A DNA stretch of 64,000 nucleotides, from positions 124,001 to 188,000 of the forward strand of contig JAYKKM010000048.1 in the NCBI GenBank assembly GCA_035772405.1, given 5' to 3'. A model generated the notes under the pieces. It was not told where the DNA came from. It was given only the letters and a program-made list of their open reading frames with translations, and searched no databases. This document shows positions 1 through 11,268 of the stretch, piece after piece (within the stretch, counting starts at the first letter, position 1; every line of letters starts with the position of its first letter). The translations under genes and the position numbers were made by a program. The DNA is from Chrysogorgia sp. JL179-B06. Taxonomy: Eukaryota; Cnidaria; Anthozoa; Scleralcyonacea; Chrysogorgiidae.

Positions 1-1
1 A

Positions 2-447
2 GGCTGCAAGGCAATGGACAACCAATACCATGTGACATGTTTCATTTGTGATACTTGTGGTAAGGACTTTGTAAACAAACTGTAACTATTCCCTTTGTTC
101 ATTGTAATATAATATTATATCAAAAATATCAACTGTAGGGTGTGGAGGGCCTCTAGCGCTGGATTATTGATAATTACTGATAATTACTTTCAAAGCTTTA
201 CATGGCCAGGCACCTATTTATATTACTGATTTACTAACTAAATATAAACCTACTCCGTACTTTAAGATTCTAACCAAAATCTGCTACTTGAGCCAAAATC
301 CAAAACGGTGACTCATGGAGACAGAACATTCTCAGTTGTGGCACCAAAACTGTGGAATTCATTACCACAGGAAATTAGAAGCATTGATATTTTAAGTAGT
401 TTTAAGTCAACACTTATATTAATAGTTTTTTGTGCTCCTAATACGTC

Positions 448-497
<50 letters not shown>

Positions 498-2909
498 AAA
501 AATAAATGTTGTGTAAATACATGGAAAAATCAATAAAATAAAAATATACATCTTAACATTGGAATATTTTAATAATAGGTTGTCAACTTTTGAACATGCC
601 ATTTTATCAAGTAGAAGACAAAGTGATCTGTGAACCTGATTACATGGTAACAATATTTCACCATTGTTTAGACAAAACAAAACTATCACATGATAACTTT
701 ACCTCTATCTTCTTATAGAACAGTTTGGAAAATTGTGTTGTATGCAAAAAGGTCATCACTGATAGGGTATGTACAGGGTATGTCCCTTTTACTAAAACAT
801 TCAGATAGATATTTTTATCCAGATGTATGTATTTTATCAAGATAACATCGATACACTTGTGGTCCTTAACCAATAGTTATTTAGTTGAAAATTACTAGTA
901 AGTAGGGCGGGCGGCACGCAGCCAAAGGCAAACCAGAGGCTCCTTTTTCTTGGGGTGGGTGCAACTCCTATCCCTAGACAAAGTCCACTTACAACAACCT
1001 CAGAAGTTACCAACCTCAGAAGGACGGAAGGCTGAGTTGACTTAGGCACACCTATTGAAGCACAGGAGAGAATCAACAACTCCACTCACATGAGTCTCAA
1101 GCTCAGGGATCAAAGGTAGTCACCCATCCTCAGTGGTGAGAAGCAACGCAAGCCAAGCCACCCATGCAAATATAGTAGTCTAAGCAAATGCTGCATGCTG
1201 ATCACCTCATAGAAATTATAGTTATATATATTGGATAAAAATGAACTTAGAAATGACCTGTTGTTTTTCAGATATTACGTGCCTTGAATGTTGCCTATCA
1301 CCCACAATGTTTTGCGTGCACTGAATGTGAGAGTTGCCTAGATGGCATTCACTTCACCATAGATGCCAATGACAATGTTCACTGTGTGAACTGTTATTAT
1401 AAGTAAGTTTTAATAATGATCAACTGCATTGAATTAATATTTATAAGATATGTGAAGTTGATCATCCAGGTTGTTGTAGTCTTGAGAAAGACTATTGTTG
1501 GTGACTGACGTTTCGACGGCCTTAGCGGCAGCCATCTTCAAAGTCAAGTCTTCAGACTTCACTTGACTCTGAAGATGGCCGCAGCTGAGGCTGAATTGAA
1601 ACGTCATTTCCCAAAAATAGTCTTTTGCAAGAATACAATAACCTGGACGATCAACTTCAACATCTAATGATACTCCTAGGTACAAACCATTTACTTTAAT
1701 ATTTACTTTACTTTTACATTTTTCTTTTTTCAGAAAATATTCCCCACGTTGTTGCGCATGTAACGAACTTATTCTGCCCGAGGAGGTATGAAAATGTAAA
1801 TACATAAATTGAAGGAGTATATGAATGTACATGTGTTTATTCAAGACATGATATGAAAATAATGTCCATAGTTCATTCAGTCAGCATGTACATGCGTTTT
1901 AATGTTGTTTTTTTACAAAATTGGTTACCATACATATTGACTTTTAGAGTCATGATTTGTTGCTCTTGTTATATTTTAGGGTAAAGATGAAATTGTAAGG
2001 ATTGTATCAATGGAGAAAGACTTCCATGTCAGTTGCTTCAAATGTGAGGTAATGCACCATGATTATAACTTAGGCTACCTATGGTAGCGTGAGTCTAGGT
2101 TTTGGCTTCATTATTATTATTAGTATTATTTTTATAGAATACAAAAACCCCATTTAATTGTTGAAGTCAGGGGTGCTTCATCAGTTAAGAATTTAAAAAT
2201 ATGTTGGAACAGCATAAGCAAAATGGGGGAACTTTGAGAAAAATTTTTTTTAAATATAACTAGTTATTATATAATTGTTTCTTTGTAAATAATTATTTAT
2301 ATTAATTACATGTTTTTATTTGCCTATCTGAGATGCTTAATGTTTTATGATTTGAGTTTTGCATTCATGTTCTAGAAAGGTTTATTTGTTTCAGTAATTT
2401 GGTATTCTGCTTTCCACGACAGACTAGTCGAGGATTTGAGTGAAAAAGTTGATAAAAACTCTAGTATAGCATTTGAGTAATTATCATCAACATTTGAATT
2501 AGGTCAAATTTCTCCTACTATAATTAATATTGTATCCAAAATAATACCTGATTTGACATTCATTACCATTTCAAACAAACAAACCTAATTATAGAATATC
2601 AATGCAAAACCTCAAATCATAAAAATTTTGTGATTCAATTATTTAATTCATGTAGAAACTATATTTACTAGTAATATCATAATTGGAGTTATAGACAATG
2701 TATATGTACAGTACATGTGAGTTGGTCAAATGTTGACTTTTTACTTTTTTTTACAGGAATGTGGTTTGTTATTGTCATCAGAAGAAGAAGGTCATGGCTG
2801 TTATCCTATTGAAGGTAGTCTTTTTTGCCAACCTTGCAATGGCAGACGTGTTAAAGAACTAACAAGACAATCTGGTACCACTCAACATCCGTTAACAACT
2901 GAGCTTTAA
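2..2909 (+). CDS. ZYX/LPP/TRIP6-like: Zyxin/LPP/TRIP6-family LIM protein, 3' part (7 exons)
   Basis: Focal-adhesion and actin-associated LIM adaptor by family. Exons at 2-59, 579-646, 719-766, 1272-1402, 1734-1785, 1980-2048 and 2757-2909 join in phase to 192 residues and a TAA stop; the 5' end is outside the window. The pieces give the end of LIM1 (YHVTCFICDTC, then FYQVEDKVICEPDY), a full LIM2 (CVVCKKVITDR, AYHPQCFACTEC, HCVNCYYK) and LIM3 (CCACNELILPEE, FHVSCFKCEECG, FCQPCNGRR). The DRILRALNVAYHPQCF-type linker and the LIM3 insert ahead of VRIVSMEKDFHV are typical of zyxin/LPP/TRIP6. The protein ends in TTEL, a class I PDZ-ligand pattern comparable with the -STDL end of vertebrate LPP. Which paralogue it is cannot be decided because the proline-rich N-terminus is missing. 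Intron 1 contains a LINE tail. Confidence 0.88.
175..505 (+). mobile_element. 5'-truncated LINE 3' end
   Basis: Translation of this stretch resembles the C-terminal tail of CR1/L2/jockey-type reverse transcriptases (KALHGQAPIYITDLL, then FSVVAPKLWNSLPQEIRS) and ends in an (ATT)n run. This is the usual form of a dead, 5'-truncated non-LTR insertion. It sits in intron 1 of the LIM gene. Confidence 0.65.
1450..1672. mobile_element. Foldback MITE, CCAGGTTGTTGTAG family
   Basis: Imperfect inverted arms: the left begins GTTGATCATCCAGG and the right ends CCTGGACGATCAAC, around a central GACGTTTCGACGGCC / gaagatggccgcagc core. Related copies or halves occur at 7647-7783, 8411-8580, 12238-12345 and 50592-50680. 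No coding capacity. Located in a LIM-gene intron. Confidence 0.7.
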
Positions 2910-3377
2910 GGTGCAAACATTTCTAAGTAAGATTATAATAATTCCCGAAGAAAAGAACACCGTCTCGAGCTGTCTTTCATATTATGGTACCAGTATTATC
3001 AGTGTGTGTGAAAAATAATATTTGTCTATTTGTGCAGAATAAAGAATTGTTTATAATCAGTTCTAAAATGTTGGTCTAGTGAGTCTACTACAAAAATGGT
3101 TGTGGCTCTTTAGTATACCTAAAAGAACGAAATGTGGAGAGAGGACTGTGACCTGAACCTCAAAAACAACAAAGATCCTAACCATAACCTCAGGCCTAAC
3201 AAGTTTTCTAAAAAGCCCCCCAGCCGTGTTCTCGAAAAACTTGTTAGGCGGGGGGTTAGGATCTTTGTTGTTTTGGGGATGGTTTCAGTCCCCTCTCCAC
3301 ATTTCGACCTTTTGAGCCATGACTCTACAAAAATAGTGAATAGTTAGGACATGTTGACGAAAGTTGCTTCCATAAAA
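2910..3377. other. Intergenic spacer between convergent LIM and TRAIP genes, with foldback
   Basis: Holds the LIM 3' UTR and a foldback at about 3129-3312. The foldback arms carry ACAACAAAGATCCTAACC and its complement GGTTAGGATCTTTGTTGT, with outer ends AAATGTGGAGAG / CTCTCCACATTT. Fragments of the same TTTGTTGTTTTGGGG motif recur near 54740, 56030 and 57330. No gene is visible here. Confidence 0.6.
3038..3043 (+). terminator. Poly(A) signal AATAAA for the LIM gene
   Basis: A canonical AATAAA lies 129 bases after the stop codon of the LIM gene, in AT-rich sequence. It is the first such hexamer downstream and is the likely cleavage signal. Convergent TRAIP ends about 330 bases further on. Confidence 0.6.
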
Positions 3378-6300
3378 TTACAGTTCCAGGTGTGGTAATG
3401 GCGGGTCTGTCTTGTCCATCGTGCGCATAAACTTTGAAATCTTGGTTGGTTTAGATACCTTTTTCTTACCTCTCAATGGAGGTGCTGGCATTAATATTTT
3501 TGTATGTCCCCCTAACCCGTCATACCCTATACGTAATCTACCTGTATCTGTGCTCGCTTGGGGATATGTCCGTTTCCTATTGAGACGCAATGCTCCAGGA
3601 TGAATGGGGGAAAATACTTTTTCGGAACTAGGAACTGCCTTTGATTTTGGAGTATTTATCCTTGAAAGATTGAGAAAAAATAACATTAATGTCATATACC
3701 AAGGTTTAATAATTGTGCCAGAAAAACAGAATTGACTAAACAGGGATCAAATTGTGCCTGAGAGTGGCTCTAAGGCAGTTTAATGGTTTTCTCAATGATA
3801 TGTAGGAAATTGAGGTCTATGGGACAATTGTGACCTCTAAACTGGAGAGTAATAAATAAAGCAACCCTTCAAGCCCTAGCAGTGATCAGCATATCAATTC
3901 TTCTTATTGATCTCCAAACATTTAGTACTACATTAGTTGGGAGAACTTGTTTTAAAAACCTGTTCATCTTTGGTGATCATTTCCTTTATTCTCATTACCT
4001 CTATACTTGGTTAACCATTGACGGTATTAGGAGAAGTTAGTTGTTGATCACCTCTGGGGTAAAGGTTAACTGCCAATATTTTAAAATTTCTGTTTACCTT
4101 ACTCTTTTCTGTCCCTCGTTTGTGAATATGGTTACAACATTGTCTTCCTCTGGAGATGTAAGAGTTGGTGTCTGCACTTGTAGTCCAAGGGGGGCAGGGC
4201 TAGAAAAGGACAAGAACAGCTTGGATGTTTATCAAAATATTGTGAATATGTACTATCATTTTATCAAAAACTCTAAAAGGATGTTGTATTGCTTAAAAAG
4301 CAAGTACAAGTAGGAGGTCTACGCTGAACTATTTTACAGTCGTGTTACCTTTCTTGTATAAGTCTGTTAATAATACTGGAGCGGGGACTTGGACTTTGAA
4401 ACGATTGCTGGATTTTTTCAAGTTTCTTTTTCAAGCTCTGAGAACATAATCATGACATGAACAAATTATTTTACCACTGCATATGCATGAAATAATGTAC
4501 AGTAAAAAGAAATGTGCAATTCTACCAACAGAAGTACCAAAGGTTTTTTAATGCACATTGGGGCTCAACCTCTATTATAGTAAATGGCAAAACGGAGACA
4601 ATGGATAAGTGGCATAGCACTTCTACAGTACATGAATAAAAACACATCTTTGTGTTTTTATGCATGTACTGTACTGTAAAAAAATACCCTACAGGATCAA
4701 GCTGGATCCATCACTGGAAGTGGTCGACAAGCATGACCAATGTTGTACTGCCAACAATGTAATTGACTTACATCATTGTTCAGCTGTCAATACAATACTG
4801 TGAGTTACAACTTGATATCAAGGTTGAGCAACAATGATGACAACACATATAGTAAACATGCTTGTTCTACAATCAATCTTCTTTTTCCATATTCCAACAT
4901 GAACCATTGTTGGTTCATCATTGTTGGTTCATCAATGCTGAACAACATTGTTGAGACAACATTTGTTACAGTATTAATCAGACCATCCAACAACAACTTG
5001 AAGGATCTTTATTAGGAGTGAAAATAATTCTCACTTGCTTTTCCTGTTCAGCATCAATAAGTTGTTCATTCAAACTCTCCATGTTCTTTTTGACTTTTGA
5101 ACATTCTAATTCCTGTTTTTTTAACTGGAAACAAAAAATTATCATTACAATATTATTAATCTAGCTGTCTATAATCACTTACAGCTACCAACAGTAATCA
5201 AACAAAACTGAACTGGACCATTAATTAAAAATATTCACATACCTCGTACTGCAAATTGTGAAAACTTCTTTCAAGTTTTTCTTTCTCTGATCTGGCTTTT
5301 TTCGTTGCATCACACATCTTTTTATTCTCCCTATTTTCCACATACAATGCCAAAAAATGTCTCGTTTAATGCCACATCAAAAATGTTACGTTTCACTCTC
5401 AGCACCTTCGCTTAAAACATTAGTGTTCATACTTTTTAGATTATTTTATTCATATTTTAATACTGTTTACGCAGCACACTATTTTTGTATTAATAATTAA
5501 CCCTTTTTCCACAGGAGTGTAGATCAGTGGCCTCCTTTGCAGACGTTCTTTGTGGGCTGTGTATGCTAGTTTATTAGATTTATTACTCTTAGGTGAACGG
5601 AATACCCCAACAGGCTAGAAGGCCAATTGACAAGGGTTCCGATGGACAACGATTTAAGGTCGTTATCCGAGAAGAACAGAAAGTCTTACCATTTGCTGAT
5701 ATTATTGCAAAGGCAGCACTTTCTCCTCAATTATTTTTAAGACACTGAGTGGAGGTCTGACCCAGGATTTAAACCTGTCTTCCAGCTCATAGACATTGTG
5801 TGGTATTACCACTAGACCATATGCCAGCCCATAAAGAATATCTGCAAAGGAGGCTAGCAGATCAGTAACTACACACTATGTAATAATTATCAATGGTCAA
5901 AGCATTCCCAGATAGGAAAATCTTATTAAGATTTCTTGTTAGAATCTTCTGATCTTACAATATCTTATTATGATGTTACTTATTCTGATAACATCTTATT
6001 CTGATCTTAAAAATCATGATTAAAAATATTAATGAGATCTAAAATGGTGGTAAGATCTCAAGGTCTTACTAAGAATTTTATGTTCAGATATTTCTTACAG
6101 GATCTTGTCCAAACTAGATAAAGGCCCATTTACACAGGCAATTTTTTCCTGCGATTTTTCTCTTGTTAACACATGCGATCAAATGGATTGTCTTGAACCA
6201 TTTGTGCAAATCTATGATCAGTCACTCTGATGTTCAATACTTTAGTGAGTCATCCACTATATCACATGCGTCAGGGTCAGGAAAATCGCAGCAAAAATCA

Positions 6301-9300
6301 CACGTGTAAACAGGCCTTATGGTATGTTAGGAGACCAATATTAAAGGAGATATTGCGTATTGATAATGGAATTTCAAAAAATAAACCACCTTTTCATTAT
6401 GAGGAGCTGCGTTGATAATTCCATGGCTGTTTTTGGTCCATTTCCAAAATTTCTCAACATTTCCTCTGCCTCTTGATGACTTCCAGATAACATTGTTTTA
6501 ATTCTAAGAGAGGCAATGTTAAAATTTATAGATGCTCCTGAAACATCTTTATTATTATTATCATTATTATTATTATCCTGATTTACTGAACTTTTAATTC
6601 TCTTTAAGTGACTTAGTTGTGATTCAAGTAGCCGATTGTAAATTACCTCTGAGTGAGATTCACAATTGTTTGTTTAGAAAAAAATTCATTCAATAAAGTT
6701 TCCATTATTATTATTATTATTATTATCATGAGGACTTTAACTTCATACCTAAAGTTAATACTACTCAAAATGACCAGCTTGCTGTGTGTATAGTTCAAGT
6801 TTTAAAAAAACCATTAACTCTTATTATTTTGAACTACATATTGACAAAGTAAAAAAATAAATCAAGAAAGTTAAACACCTCTTCTTTACATAAAAAAATT
6901 GTCCTTTTTAATAATCACATTTTCTGAAATAATAACTTCTCATGAACCAATCAGATTGCAGTATTCAGTCCAAGTTCATTGTCTATTATTACCATGACAA
7001 ACATAGTTTGACGCTACTCTGGCTTCAAAAGTTTTTTTGAACGTAACCTCCATGACCCAACGTATCAACACTTCAATCTAGTATCTTCATCAGGGGTGAT
7101 TGTTGTAAAATTAGGATCCCTATTTATACCCTCATAGAACTGGACAATTGGGTCAGTAATTTTTAAAAACTTTTTAAAAACTTTTTAAAGTCAGAGTAGC
7201 ATCAAACTATGTCTGATTTATCACCTGGTTGCGTTGGGAAATTATTTGTTGAATTACCATAATAATAATAAAGTATTTTGAGCAACTGGTAGTATATTAT
7301 ATAGCTTACATTTGTTCAATAAAGAATATTATTACTTATTATTTAAAATGTTATAAAATAATTTGCACCTTTCACATGTTTTCAATTCATGTCTGGTCCT
7401 TTTTAGCTCCTCACCAACACTTTTCATTTCCATTACATTTTCATTTAGGAAAAGAACTTGTTTCTGTTAACATAAACCAATATTTAGGTCAGGTTATTTA
7501 TTTAAAATTTCCAGTTGTGTGCACTGATATTGAAGTTACTCTGCATGAATGCCACCCAAACTTAGTCTGCGAGGCTGCCTCTACTACAGACTTCACAATT
7601 TCCAGATGTTTCTCTTCCACTCCTGGGGGGAGGGTGCTATCGCAGTCCAGGTTGTTGTAGTCTTGACAACAACTATAATATTGTTGGTATGTTCAGAGTC
7701 AAAGAGGACTACCGCTGAGGCCAGTGGAACTTCAGTCACCAACAATGGTCTTTTGCAAGACTACAACAACCTGGACCTCACACTTCTAATGATACTCCAG
7801 GGGTCAAACCAGTAGATGCCCTGGGTCAAACCATTCACTTTAAAATCATCATTGCTATATCATCACAATATTTCATCATTTTTAGTATTAATGTTAAATA
7901 AATTATATTATTATTATATTAGATTTGTATCCTTACTTTTAGAGCATCTTTGACAGTCGTTTCCTGCTGTAATTTCATAGTAACTTCCTTAAGAATTTCT
8001 TCAGTATCATCAACCACCTTATTAAGTACTATACATTCTTTCTTTATTTCTTCATTTTTAATATCTATATAAACACAAGGTAATTATTTAGGAAGTGGAT
8101 ACAGGTCTGACAATTTTAGGGATATTTAGTGTTAGGAATAGGGATATTTAGTGTTAGGAATAGGGATATTTAGGGTTAGGAATAGGGATATTTAGGGTTG
8201 GGTTTTTTAGGATTTTTTTGTCGCAATTGCAAGGGAGGACTGGGGAACTTATTGGGTGTGAGAGGGAAATCGTAGGACTTAGCGTGGCATGGGCAAAGGT
8301 CCCAAAGGAGGACTGGGGGTCCATCGGCTCTCCCCTAGGGGTCCATCCTCTTCCCTGGGCCCTGTGCTCCACCTAGTGGTCCCTCTTCCCTAGGCTGCAG
8401 AGGAGACAAGGATGTGTGAAGTTGATCATCCAGGTTGTTGTAGTCTTGAGAAAGACTATTGTTGGTGACTGACGTTTCAACGGCCTCAGCGGTGGTCATC
8501 TTCAGAGTCAAATACTCTGAGACACCAACAATAGCCTTTCTCAAGACTACAACAACCTGGACGATCAACTTCACACATCTAATGATACTCCTAGGTCAAA
8601 CCATTTACTCAACAAGTACTAGTATATAATATTAAAACAAAAACCTTTTTCCTTTAAGGATGCCAAATGCTTTCGGATTTCATTCTGCAAAAGAACAAAA
8701 AATATAAACATCTCTAGTATAAGATTACAATATATTTTAAACTAAACTCTTAGTAGTGATTTTTATAATATTAGGAAAATTAATGATGATAAATTTATAT
8801 GTATATTGTATATACCTTAAGAGTTGGAATATCATTATTACAATCGTCATCTGATGCAAGATCATTGAAATACAACTTAATACTGTTGCTACAGGTTTTT
8901 CTACAAGTTGGGCATGTTTTACTGCGGGCAAACCATGTGGTTAAGCTAAAGAATGAAAACAGAGAGTAATTCATATAATGTATTGTATAAGGCACAAATT
9001 TCACATTGGGCCATTCATTTTATATGTGCACCCTGCCTATTGAGGTGTCTGGGTGTCCCCGAGGTGTCCTATGGGGAGGGGGGCTCTTGAATCGCAATTC
9101 ATCCTAAGAGGTGCCCAAAGGAATTTCCCAAAAATTATCCAAAATTTGCCCATATTTTAGTGTTTCAATGATATCCAAGGGTTAAATGTACTGTAGATAT
9201 CGGATATCCTATGGGGAGACTAAGTTACAATCTATCCTAGAGGGAACAAAGACCTTTTATATATGTAGTACTACACTAGTAGGCTTTATCTTATAATGAA

Positions 9301-10536
9301 ACTGTAATTAGTTTTATTAGTAACATTAAGAATATATTGTTGTAAGAGCATTGAGACTATTGTATAATGCTCCTAATACGTCTTTATTATTGTTATTTTC
9401 CATAGGGGGTTGAGAAGCAACCGTTCAATAGGGGGATGCGGATATTAAATGGAATGGCCCCGAGACTAAGTTACAATCTATCCTAGAGGGAACAAAGACC
9501 TTTTATATAATATGTAGTAGGCTTTATCTTATAATGAAACTGTAATTAGTTTTATAAGTAACATTAAGAATATATCGTTGTAAGAGCATTGAGACTATTG
9601 TATAATGCTCCGAATATGTCTTTTATTATTATTATCCAAAGGGAGTTGAGAAGCAACCCTTCAATAGAGGGTGCGGATATTAAATGGAATGGCCCATAAT
9701 GGCAGTTTTCAATGCTTATGCAGGGGGTTGCCCTTGTCATATCACTCATTGTACTCGGCAGATACGCCTCCACTGAAGATATAGTATTAAAACTCAAGTG
9801 GCTTCCTGTGAAAGAACAACGTGAATGGAACTTACTTAAAGCAACTCATAAAGCTATTTACAATATTAACTGGCCTAATTACTTAAAATTAAATGTATTT
9901 CAGCACAACAGATGTCTAAGATCTAGCAATAGCTTACAATTAGAGAGGCCATTGATAAGCAATACACTACAAGATCAAGCTTCGCATGTATTCAATTTAT
10001 TGCCTGATGATGTGAGAAACTGTTCCGATTTTACTACTTTCTGTAAAGAGACTAGAAACATTATTTATACTAGGACATTAGAACGTTTCTAATTACTATC
10101 TATCTTGACTGTATAAATGTTTATATCTACATCGTAATAATTATATCTATATTGTAATAATTTATCATAATTTTTTCTTCTTGTTGTATTGTATGTAAAA
10201 TGAACAAGTGAAGAGCCACTTTGTGGATATATTGTTCAATAAATCATTATTATTATTATTATTATTATTATGTATATACTATATAGTATATCCTGTCTGT
10301 AAATTTTAAAAAATATCTGATTACTGATTACATACCAAATACTGTGATAAACATGACCACCTACGATAATGAAGGTTAAAGAAAACAACAACAGCACTTG
10401 TTTGGTAGTATGAGGTATTGAAGACATAATTACTGGCTTTTAAAATAATTGTAAACAAAGGTCAAAGGATACAGGGACATGCTATCAAATCTTGAGTTAA
10501 CGCATCAGTACAAATAGTACATTGTGAACGAAACAT
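3378..10536 (-). CDS. TRAIP: TRAIP, RING-type E3 ubiquitin ligase (12 exons, complete)
   Basis: TRAIP ubiquitinates replisome components at stalled or converged forks (family knowledge). Exons, 5' to 3' on the minus strand: 10536-10473, 10360-10336, 8945-8816, 8684-8645, 8064-7937, 7463-7369, 6503-6390, 5330-5243, 5124-5035, 4437-4349, 4199-4098, 3660-3378. All phases agree and give 415 residues (human is 469). The first three exons build the RING: CTIC, then CPCGHVYHSIC, WFARSKTCPTC, giving C..C, C, H, H, C, C..C ligands. The middle exons are coiled coil with TRAIP-like stretches (AEEMLRNFGNG; SLKKKLEKIQ). The last exon carries the conserved TRAIP C-terminal motif RIGYDGLGGHTKILMP. The start is the only ATG upstream of the RING cysteines. 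Exon 2 is only 25 bases. Introns hold a SINE, foldbacks and a LINE. Confidence 0.93.
4624..4674. repeat. Short hairpin palindrome
   Basis: ACAGTACATGAATAAAAACAC followed after a few bases by its approximate complement ending GCATGTACTGT. It lies in the TRAIP intron between exons 9 and 10 and has no evident function. Confidence 0.5.
5590..5835 (-). mobile_element. tRNA-derived SINE
   Basis: On the minus strand a tRNA-like head shows an A box (TGGTCTAGTGG, complement of 5809-5819) and a B box (GGTTTAAATCC, complement of 5765-5775) at tRNA-like spacing. It is followed by a body shared with the copy near 23916-24060 (GCAAAGGCAGCA and AAGTCTTACCATTTGCTG in plus orientation). Located in a TRAIP intron. 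Confidence 0.65.
6118..6325. mobile_element. Small foldback element
   Basis: Left end AAGGCCCATTTACAC with CCTGCGATTTTTC, right end GAAAATCGCAGC then GTGTAAACAGGCCTT: imperfect terminal inverted repeats about 200 bp apart, non-coding, in a TRAIP intron. Confidence 0.5.
7000..7255. mobile_element. Foldback element, TTTGACGCTACTCTGG family
   Basis: Begins ATAGTTTGACGCTACTCTGG and ends in the complementary sense AGTAGCATCAAACTATGTC. A second copy lies at 53380-53690 with the same internal CTTCATCAGGGGTGAT stretch. Non-coding; in a TRAIP intron. Confidence 0.6.
7647..7783. mobile_element. Foldback MITE, CCAGGTTGTTGTAG family
   Basis: Inverted arms GTCCAGGTTGTTGTAGTCTTG and CAAGACTACAACAACCTGGAC, with a degenerate core. 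TRAIP intron. Confidence 0.7.
8105..8205. repeat. 22-23 bp tandem repeat with TTAGGG-like motifs
   Basis: About four copies of a GGGATATTTAGGGTTAGGAATA-like unit. It contains the telomere hexamer by chance or descent, but the period is not six and the array is short. Confidence 0.6.
8411..8580. mobile_element. Foldback MITE, CCAGGTTGTTGTAG family (near-perfect arms)
   Basis: GAAGTTGATCATCCAGGTTG at the left and CAACCTGGACGATCAACTTC at the right, with the GACGTTTCAACGGCC core between. Inserted between TRAIP exons 4 and 5. Confidence 0.75.
9215..9694 (+). repeat. Tandem duplication of a LINE 3' tail segment
   Basis: Two direct copies (about 9215-9466 and 9467-9694) both run from GAGACTAAGTTACAATC through GTAGGCTTTATCTTATAATG and GTATAATGCTCC to GCGGATATTAAATGGAATGG. 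The inner part also recurs at 58050-58200 before an (ATT)n tail, so it is probably a LINE 3' UTR duplicated with its flank. Confidence 0.65.
9700..10272 (+). mobile_element. 5'-truncated LINE, reverse-transcriptase C-terminus
   Basis: The open frame 9712-10092 encodes an RT C-terminal tail (LKWLPVKEQREWNLLKATHK, then HVFNLLPDDVRNCSDFTTF), followed by a short UTR and an (ATT)n tail. It lies in a TRAIP intron, antisense to the gene. No catalytic motif remains. Confidence 0.75.
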
Positions 10537-11268
10537 TTCACGAATATAATGTTGTCATTTCCCCACAAATTCAACTGTGCATTACGTCGAGAATACGATC
10601 CAATATCTAAATACGTAAAGCTTTACCGTGTTTTCCAATTTCTCGCCATCTTGGATTTTTAATGTTTCCCGCCTCGCATCCATCGTCTATCCACTATAGT
10701 CCCCAATCCCACGAGATTGCCCCAATCCCACGAGATTGCCCCATGCGACCCAAACAAGCGCCTGGATACGAGGCAGGCATAGCAGCCCAATTCTGTTTTT
10801 GGGCAAATGTCAAATCAACTCTATATTTTATTGATTTTTGCCCAAAATTGCCTGAAAAAGTGCCAGAATTTGCCACCTACATCTATGGGTATAAAAGTTA
10901 CTGTAGCGAGAGAAAGTCAATTGGGGGGCCGGTAATGGGACTGCACTGCTCGGGGGTCCGGGGCATGCCCCCAAAGTCAGCCCCAGAATTTGTCATGCTT
11001 TATTTAGGTAAAAATTAAAACACAGGCACCATATATTGTTCTTTGTCACAATGGGACCTGTCATCGTAAGTACTTTAACATTGGCCATGGCCAGTTTACT
11101 GTCTATCAAATAAAAATAAAAAGATACTAGTCTACATATACAAATTTTGTGTCATATTGTCAGATTAGGTATATATTACATGTAAAATATGTGCACTTAT
11201 CATTAAGTCTAATATTCTAACTAAATATACCATAAAAAGTATTACATTAAAAACAATCCCTCTAAAAC
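10537..11268. other. TRAIP upstream region and downstream flank of the dsRBD gene
   Basis: About 730 bases between the TRAIP start and the dsRBD stop codon. It includes a direct repeat of CCCAATCCCACGAGATTGCC (10704-10743) and a minus-strand AATAAA (complement of TTTATT near 10993), a candidate poly(A) signal for the dsRBD gene. No convincing gene. Confidence 0.5.

Noticed and set aside
313..689. Poly-Asn, poly-Leu and poly-Ile frames
   Set aside because: All translate the (ATT)n tail of a LINE fragment.
8105..8205. Interstitial telomere tract
   Set aside because: Only isolated TTAGGG hexamers within a 22-23 bp tandem unit; no hexamer array.
10236..10427. 63-residue ORF with a hydrophobic stretch upstream of TRAIP exon 3
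   Set aside because: Reads intron and part of the 25-nt RING microexon in a frame not used by TRAIP.
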